Below, piece after piece: positions 5,741-10,651 of a DNA stretch of 10,651 nucleotides. The stretch covers positions 29,255 through 39,905 of the forward strand of contig CAJOCV010000002.1 in assembly GCA_905233785.1 (NCBI GenBank), written 5' to 3'. The stretch comes from an uncultured Oscillospiraceae bacterium. Its GTDB lineage: Bacteria > Bacillota > Clostridia > Oscillospirales > Oscillospiraceae. The notes under the pieces were generated by a model. The model did no database searches. It worked only from the letters and a program-made list of their open reading frames with translations, and was not told the DNA's origin. A program made the translations under genes and the position numbers. Each line of letters opens with the position of its first letter. The stretch's first letter is position 1.

Positions 5741-7339
5741 ATGAAATTTACCTATAAGAAAACGCTCTGCACCGCGCTTTCACTTTTGTTGGCGACCTCG
5801 CTCATGGGCTGCGGCAGCGTGACAGCCTCCGCGGCAAACGGCACACTCCTCAATGCTGCCGTCACGAGCGGCACCGGGCAGGCGGAGGCGGATGAGAGCC
5901 TTGTCACCCTCTCGGACGCGGGCTGTGTCAGCGATTCCGCCGCTGTGAGCATCGAGGGAAGCACCGTGACCATCACCGCCGAGGGCACTTACCGCATCAC
6001 GGGGACGCTCTCTGACGGGCAGATCGTGGTCAGCGCCCCGGAGGACGCGAAGGTCAAGCTGCTCCTTGACGGCGCGGAAATCACGAAAAGCGGCTCCGCC
6101 GCGATCCTGGCGCTGAGCGCTGACAAGCTGATCGTAGCCTCCGCCGAGGGGAGCGTGAACAAGCTCGCGTCTGACGGCGAGTTTGACACGAGTGACAACG
6201 TGGACGCGGTGATCTTCTCCAAGTGCGACCTCAATCTCAACGGCGACGGCGTGATTTACGTCACAAGCGAGGCCGGTCACGGCATTGTCAGCAAGGACGA
6301 TTTGAAGATCAAGGACGGCACCGTGAGCGTCAGCGCCGCGAAAAAAGGCGTCGTGGGCAAGGACAGCGTCACGATGGAGGATGGCACACTGGTCATTGAG
6401 GCCGGGACGAAGGGGCTTACTTCCGAAAACGATGAGAGCGAAGAGGAAGGCAACATCGAAATCCTCGGCGGCAGCCTCAGCGTCACCTCTGCGGACGACA
6501 GCGTTCACGCAAGCGGCAATGTGACCGTTTCGGGCGGCACGCTGACCCTCTCGAGCGGGGACGACGGCATCCACGCGGGCGGCACGCTGACCGTCACGGA
6601 CGGCAGCATCACGGTGCTCAAGAGCTACGAGGGACTGGAGGCGCAGGTCATCGACGTGTCGGGCGGCGTGATCGACGTGACGGCCTCGGACGACGGCTTC
6701 AACGCGGCCGGCGGCAGCGACGGCTCCAACGCCTACGGCATGTTCGGCGGCGACCCCTTCCGGACGGACGCCAACGCCGCGCTGAACATCTCCGGCGGCA
6801 GCATCAATGTCAACGCGGAGGGCGACGGTCTCGACTCCAACGGCACGCTGAACGTATCGGGCGGCGTCATCACCGTGAGCGGCCCGACCAACAACGGCAA
6901 CGGCGCGCTCGACTTCGGCTCCTCCGCCACCGTCACGGGCGGCACCGTCATCGCGGCAGGCGCCTCCGGCATGGCGGAAAACTTCGGCAGCGCCTCCACC
7001 CAGGGCAGCATCCTCCTGAGCTTCTCCGCCCAGCAGGCGGGCACCACCGTCACGATCACGGACGAGAGCGGCAAGGTGCTTGCCAGCTACACCCCCGCGA
7101 AGGCCTATAGCTCCGTCGTGATTTCCACCGAGGCGCTCACCGTCGGCGGTACCTACACGATCACCGCGGGCAGCTACAGCGAGACCGTGACCCTCACGTC
7201 CAACATCTACGGCAGCGGCATGGGCATGGGCGGCATGGGCGGTCAGCCGAGAACTCAGATGGGCGGCATGGGCGGTCAGCCGAGAACTCAGATAGGCGGC
7301 ATGGGCGGTCAGCCCGGCGGCTTCGGCAGACGCTTCTGA
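5741..7339 (+). CDS. Beta-helical carbohydrate-binding-type lipoprotein (Cthe_2159/DUF4353-like)
   Basis: This looks like a 532-aa secreted lipoprotein. Residues 1-24 form a lipoprotein signal peptide: KKTLC, a hydrophobic stretch, then lipobox LMGC with the lipidated cysteine at 24. From about residue 55 to 410 the chain is made of short beta-strand rungs rich in Gly, Asp, Ser and Thr. Acidic turns recur about every 22 residues: ADDSVHA (251), GDDGIHA (273), SYEGLEA (295), SDDGFNA (317) and, after an insert, EGDGLDS (360). This is the pattern of a right-handed parallel beta-helix with probable Ca2+ sites. Members of this family have been reported to bind plant polysaccharides, so surface glycan binding is the best inference; no catalytic site is evident. 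A small beta domain (about 421-488) precedes a Gly/Met/Gln-rich tail with an 11-residue tandem repeat. AAAGGAAG at 5725-5732 favours the ATG at 5741; the GTG at 5732 would overlap that RBS. It stands alone between two related hairpins. Confidence 0.8.
   Translation: MKFTYKKTLCTALSLLLATSLMGCGSVTASAANGTLLNAAVTSGTGQAEADESLVTLSDAGCVSDSAAVSIEGSTVTITAEGTYRITGTLSDGQIVVSAPEDAKVKLLLDGAEITKSGSAAILALSADKLIVASAEGSVNKLASDGEFDTSDNVDAVIFSKCDLNLNGDGVIYVTSEAGHGIVSKDDLKIKDGTVSVSAAKKGVVGKDSVTMEDGTLVIEAGTKGLTSENDESEEEGNIEILGGSLSVTSADDSVHASGNVTVSGGTLTLSSGDDGIHAGGTLTVTDGSITVLKSYEGLEAQVIDVSGGVIDVTASDDGFNAAGGSDGSNAYGMFGGDPFRTDANAALNISGGSINVNAEGDGLDSNGTLNVSGGVITVSGPTNNGNGALDFGSSATVTGGTVIAAGASGMAENFGSASTQGSILLSFSAQQAGTTVTITDESGKVLASYTPAKAYSSVVISTEALTVGGTYTITAGSYSETVTLTSNIYGSGMGMGGMGGQPRTQMGGMGGQPRTQIGGMGGQPGGFGRRF
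7226..7314 (+). repeat. 33-bp in-frame tandem repeat in the lipoprotein tail
   Basis: There are two identical 33-bp units (7226-7258 and 7259-7291). A third partial copy (7292-7314) differs by one base, making the first codon ATA. Each unit encodes MGGMGGQPRTQ, or IGGMGGQPGG in the last copy, and all are in frame (residues 496 onward). Identity at the DNA level points to recent duplication and probable length variation between strains by slippage. Confidence 0.9.
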
Positions 7340-7366
7340 ACAATTGCAGCGTCGATTCGCGAACAA

Positions 7367-7394
7367 AGGGGGCTGTGTTTCTTCACAGCCCCCT
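7367..7394 (+). terminator. Terminator-like hairpin after the lipoprotein gene
   Basis: The 10-bp stem GGGGGCTGTG (7368-7377) pairs with CACAGCCCCC (7384-7393), and an A-T pair extends it to 11. The loop is TTTCTT. It lies 28 bp after the lipoprotein stop. The tail is only moderately T-rich on either strand (CTGTT on plus, TTTGTT on minus). Position and stem stability support termination; the weak U-tract lowers confidence. Confidence 0.6.
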
Positions 7395-7515
7395 CTGTTC
7401 GCTTCAGGGAAAACGCATGAGTTCATGAATTTGTCACCAAGTGGATTGCAAATGGGAAGCTGCCCATTTCTTTGGGCATCCGTAACGATTCCGTCTTGCG
7501 TGGCTTTGGGGGAGT

Positions 7516-7558
7516 TCAGAGGGGCACTCCCCTCTGATTTGCCGCCTCGGAAGGCGGC
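7516..7558. repeat. Tandem pair of perfect hairpins
   Basis: TCAGAGGGG (7516-7524) pairs perfectly with CCCCTCTGA (7529-7537) across a CACT loop. Only 3 nt later GCCGCCT (7541-7547) pairs with AGGCGGC (7552-7558) across CGGA. Neither is followed closely by a T-run on the plus strand, so simple termination is not a good explanation. They look like a REP-like intergenic element, but repetition elsewhere in the genome cannot be seen here. Confidence 0.5.
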
Positions 7559-7621
7559 GAACAAAATCAAATCTGTTTTTTTCGGGGGCGTGTACCTCGG
7601 AAAAAACACTTTGAAACGCCT

Positions 7622-7645
7622 GAAAATTTACGCCGCGCAGCGGCG
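7622..7645 (-). terminator. Weak terminator candidate after lepA
   Basis: Read on the minus strand, CGCCGC-TGC-GCGGCG (7645 down to 7631) is a 6-bp GC stem followed by TAAATTTTC. It lies about 30 bp beyond the lepA stop. The stem is short, with a 3-nt loop, and the T-tract is interrupted. Other hairpins further on (7541-7558, 7516-7537) could also stop lepA transcription. Confidence 0.35.
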
Positions 7646-7676
7646 GCTCGCTCGCGCTCGCAGGGAGGCAAAAAGC

Positions 7677-9478
<1,802 letters not shown>

Positions 9479-9482
<4 letters not shown>

Positions 9483-9793
9483 GGCTTTTCCCCCTCGATC
9501 GTATTTAGCGCTTCCTCCGCCTTGTCCAGCGCGCCGCGCAGGTCAGCTAAAAACGCGCGGGACTGGCGCAGGCTCACATCCCCCGGATGGGAGGCGCGCC
9601 CCAGCAGATAGTCCGCCGTCACGCCGTAATAGTCGCAGGCGCGGCAGACGAAGCCCAGCCCCGGCTCCCGCGTGCCCTTTTCATAATGGCTCAGCAGCGG
9701 CTGGCTGATGCCCAGCTCCGCCGCCACCGTGCGCTGGCTCAAATTGCGCCCCTGCCGCAGGGCGAGTAAGGTCTCTGAAAATGTACGATCCAT
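9479..9793 (-). CDS. XRE-family helix-turn-helix regulator
   Basis: A 104-aa protein with one Cro/CI-type DNA-binding domain. The helix-turn-helix lies at about residues 5-60: LRQGRNLSQRTVAAELGIS (12-30), then the recognition region QPLLSHYEKGTREP (31-44). The usual ending VTADYLLGR is at 58-66. A short, probably helical tail (about 76-100, rich in Leu, Ala and charged residues) may dimerise; no ligand-binding or peptidase domain follows. The frame is open well upstream to 10186, but that part is promoter DNA and pta antisense. The ATG at 9793 has GGAG (9802-9799) 5 nt upstream and lies downstream of a strong promoter. It is the first gene of a two-gene operon with lepA. It probably regulates its own promoter, which carries a dyad at the -10. 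Its targets and signal cannot be told from sequence. Confidence 0.88.
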
Positions 9794-9805
9794 GTTTGCT
9801 CCAAG

Positions 9806-9822
9806 CGTAGGGGCGCCCCTAC
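9806..9822 (-). repeat. 16-bp perfect palindrome in the XRE-lepA leader
   Basis: GTAGGGGCGCCCCTAC (9807-9822) is a perfect palindrome in the 5' leader, with about 4 nt between it and the GGAG of the XRE gene. On the minus strand it ends CCCTACG, as does the hairpin before dusB (1852-1875). As RNA it would fold to a 6-bp stem with a GCGC loop. As DNA it could be a binding site. It could also be just a member of a dispersed palindromic repeat family. Confidence 0.6.
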
Positions 9823-9835
9823 AAAAAATGATAAC

Positions 9836-9855
9836 AGCCCGTATTATAGCGGGCT
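9836..9855. promoter_or_regulatory. Dyad centred on the XRE-lepA -10 box (candidate operator)
   Basis: AGCCCG (9836-9841) and CGGGCT (9850-9855) form a 6-bp inverted repeat around an 8-bp AT-rich centre. The centre at 9845.5 is also the centre of TATAAT (9848-9843). A dimeric XRE protein bound here would cover the -10. On the plus strand the same bases look like a short terminator (stem, then TTTTT to 9859), but no plus-strand gene lies upstream to terminate. I favour an autoregulatory operator; this is inference. Confidence 0.45.
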
Positions 9856-9871
9856 TTTTGCGGTTTGTAAA
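9843..9871 (-). promoter_or_regulatory. Sigma-A promoter of the XRE-lepA operon
   Basis: On the minus strand TTTACA (9871-9866), exactly 17 bp, then a perfect TATAAT (9848-9843). The -35 matches consensus at 5 of 6. The predicted start near 9836 gives a leader of about 43 nt to the XRE ATG. This is the clearest promoter in the window. Confidence 0.8.
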
Positions 9872-9890
9872 TAAAAACTTGCGCCGAACC

Positions 9891-9919
9891 TTGAAAAACA
9901 GGGCGAAGCGTGATAGATT
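9891..9919 (+). promoter_or_regulatory. Candidate promoter of pta
   Basis: TTGAAA (9891-9896), 17 bp, TAGATT (9914-9919), each about 4 of 6 to consensus, in the AT-rich gap diverging from XRE-lepA. A nearby TTATAC shifts the -10 but gives a long spacer. The pta leader would be about 50 nt. I see no riboswitch or operator in it. Confidence 0.35.
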
Positions 9920-9977
9920 ATACGTGTTGAGCAAATCTATCCGCAGGATAACAATAAATTTTGGAGGGTATTTGAAC

Positions 9978-10651
9978 ATGTTTGAAAACCTGATTGAGAT
10001 TCTGAAGGCCAATCCCCGCAAGATCGTCTTCACCGAAGGCCCCGACGCCCGCATCCTCTCCGCCGCCGCGCGGCTGAAGAAGGAGGGCTTTCTGACCCCG
10101 ATCCTCGTCGGCAATGTGGAGGAGGTCAAGGCTGCGGCCGCCAAGGGCGGCTTCGACATCGAGGGGCTCGAGATCCTCGATCCCATGACTTACGACAAGA
10201 TGGACGAGATGGTGGAGACCATGGTCGCGCTGCGCAAGGGCAAGATGAGCGCGGAGGACTGCGCCGCGGCGCTCAAGAAGGGCAACTACTTCGGCACCAT
10301 GCTGGTCAAAATGGGCGTGGCGGACGCGCTGCTCGGCGGCGCCACCTATTCCACCGCCGATACCGTGCGCCCCGCGCTGCAGCTTGTCAAGACGAAGAAG
10401 GGCGCAAACCTTGTCTCCTCCTGCTTTATTCTCGTCAAGGAAGGCGCCGACATGCTCTGCATGGGCGACTGCGCCATCAACATCGACTACCAGGACACCG
10501 TGGACAAGCAGGGCAACGTCGTCCTCACCGCCGCGCAGAAGCTGGCTGAGGTCGCCATCGGCACCGCCCACACCGCCAAGGTCTTCGGCATGGACCCGAA
10601 AGTCGCCATGCTGAGCTATTCGACCAAGGGCTCCGGCAAGGGCGCGAACGT
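9978..10651 (+). CDS. pta: Phosphate acetyltransferase (3' end beyond window)
   Basis: Pta interconverts acetyl-CoA and acetyl phosphate. With acetate kinase it makes ATP and acetate in fermenting anaerobes. The first 224 codons are present and open to the window edge; the short-form enzyme is about 330 residues, so roughly two-thirds is seen. Recognisable blocks are KIVFTEGPDARIL (15-27), KKGNYFGTMLVKMGVADALL (100-119) and GGATYSTADTVRPALQLVKT (120-139). Further on are NIDYQDT (168-174), AAQKLAEVAIGTAHTAKVFG (185-204) and MLSYSTKGSGKG (211-222). The start ATG has a strong GGAGGG (9963-9968) 9 nt upstream. There is no N-terminal DRTGG domain, so it is the short clostridial type. An adjacent ackA just past the edge is expected but not visible. 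The gene diverges from XRE-lepA across a 184-bp gap. Confidence 0.94.
   Translation, partial: MFENLIEILKANPRKIVFTEGPDARILSAAARLKKEGFLTPILVGNVEEVKAAAAKGGFDIEGLEILDPMTYDKMDEMVETMVALRKGKMSAEDCAAALKKGNYFGTMLVKMGVADALLGGATYSTADTVRPALQLVKTKKGANLVSSCFILVKEGADMLCMGDCAINIDYQDTVDKQGNVVLTAAQKLAEVAIGTAHTAKVFGMDPKVAMLSYSTKGSGKGAN

Larger units (their letters stand above)
7340..7676. other. Gene-free convergent intergenic region rich in hairpins
   Basis: This is about 337 bp between the convergent stops of the lipoprotein gene and lepA. I see no credible gene. The long open frame here continues deep into lepA antisense and shows no family features. The region holds a series of inverted repeats: the terminator at 7367-7394, AAATGGG/CCCATTT (7450-7456 with 7463-7469), the 9-bp stem at 7516-7537, GCCGCCT/AGGCGGC (7541-7547 with 7552-7558), a T7 run near 7577-7583, and the stem at 7631-7645. 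Base composition is lower in G+C than in the genes. It may be an accumulation of dispersed repeats and terminators. Confidence 0.6.

Noticed and set aside
5780..7609. 609-codon open frame on the minus strand across the lipoprotein gene
   Set aside because: It is antisense to a gene with a lipobox, a good RBS and beta-helix repeats. Its residue content is the His/Arg/Ala/Val-rich low-complexity expected of the complement of Asp/Gly-rich coding DNA.
9794..10186. N-terminal extension of the XRE protein
   Set aside because: The frame crosses a strong promoter, a palindrome and the antisense of pta, and the HTH protein has a complete N-terminus at 9793.

Overview
The window is a GC-rich stretch of a bacterial chromosome with short intergenic gaps and a strong preference for G/C-ending codons. 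The gene set and protein types suggest a Gram-positive gut anaerobe of the Clostridia, probably Oscillospiraceae-like. The pointers are a galactokinase with the GRTEIGGNHTDHQ signature, a class II (Firmicutes-type) GalT, a beta-helical lipoprotein of the Cthe_2159/DUF4353 kind, and small structured repeats between genes. The taxonomic call is inference; no rRNA is present.

Layout, left to right. Bases 1-198 hold the open 3' end of an unidentified plus-strand frame. A plus-strand run follows: trmB (tRNA m7G46 methyltransferase), xth (exonuclease III / AP endonuclease, overlapping trmB by ATGA), a roughly 96-bp MITE-like repeat plus a second small hairpin, and dusB (tRNA dihydrouridine synthase). 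Next come galK and galT, overlapping by ATGA, which form two-thirds of the Leloir pathway; galE is not in the window. A strong symmetric terminator ends galT. A lone secreted beta-helix lipoprotein gene follows, with a Gly/Met-rich tandem-repeat tail, and a second related hairpin closes it. About 340 bp of gene-free, hairpin-rich DNA separates it from a convergent minus-strand operon: an XRE-type regulator followed by lepA (elongation factor 4), again with an ATGA overlap. That operon has the best promoter in the window, TTTACA-17-TATAAT, and its -10 box sits exactly at the centre of a 20-bp dyad. Divergent from it is pta (phosphate acetyltransferase), cut by the right edge.

Functionally this is mostly core housekeeping: tRNA modification, base-excision repair, galactose catabolism, translation quality control and acetate/ATP metabolism. 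One accessory surface protein is present. I did not find a new defence or mobile system. The points worth a second look are regulatory and structural: the repeat that supplies the xth stop codon, the paired hairpin-CCCTACG-RBS leaders, the dyad over the XRE-lepA promoter, and the lipoprotein with its matching flanking hairpins.

Several natural starts differ from the longest open frame. These are dusB at 1890, galK at 2920, the lipoprotein at 5741 and the XRE gene at 9793. Each choice rests on ribosome-binding-site spacing, family N-termini or both.
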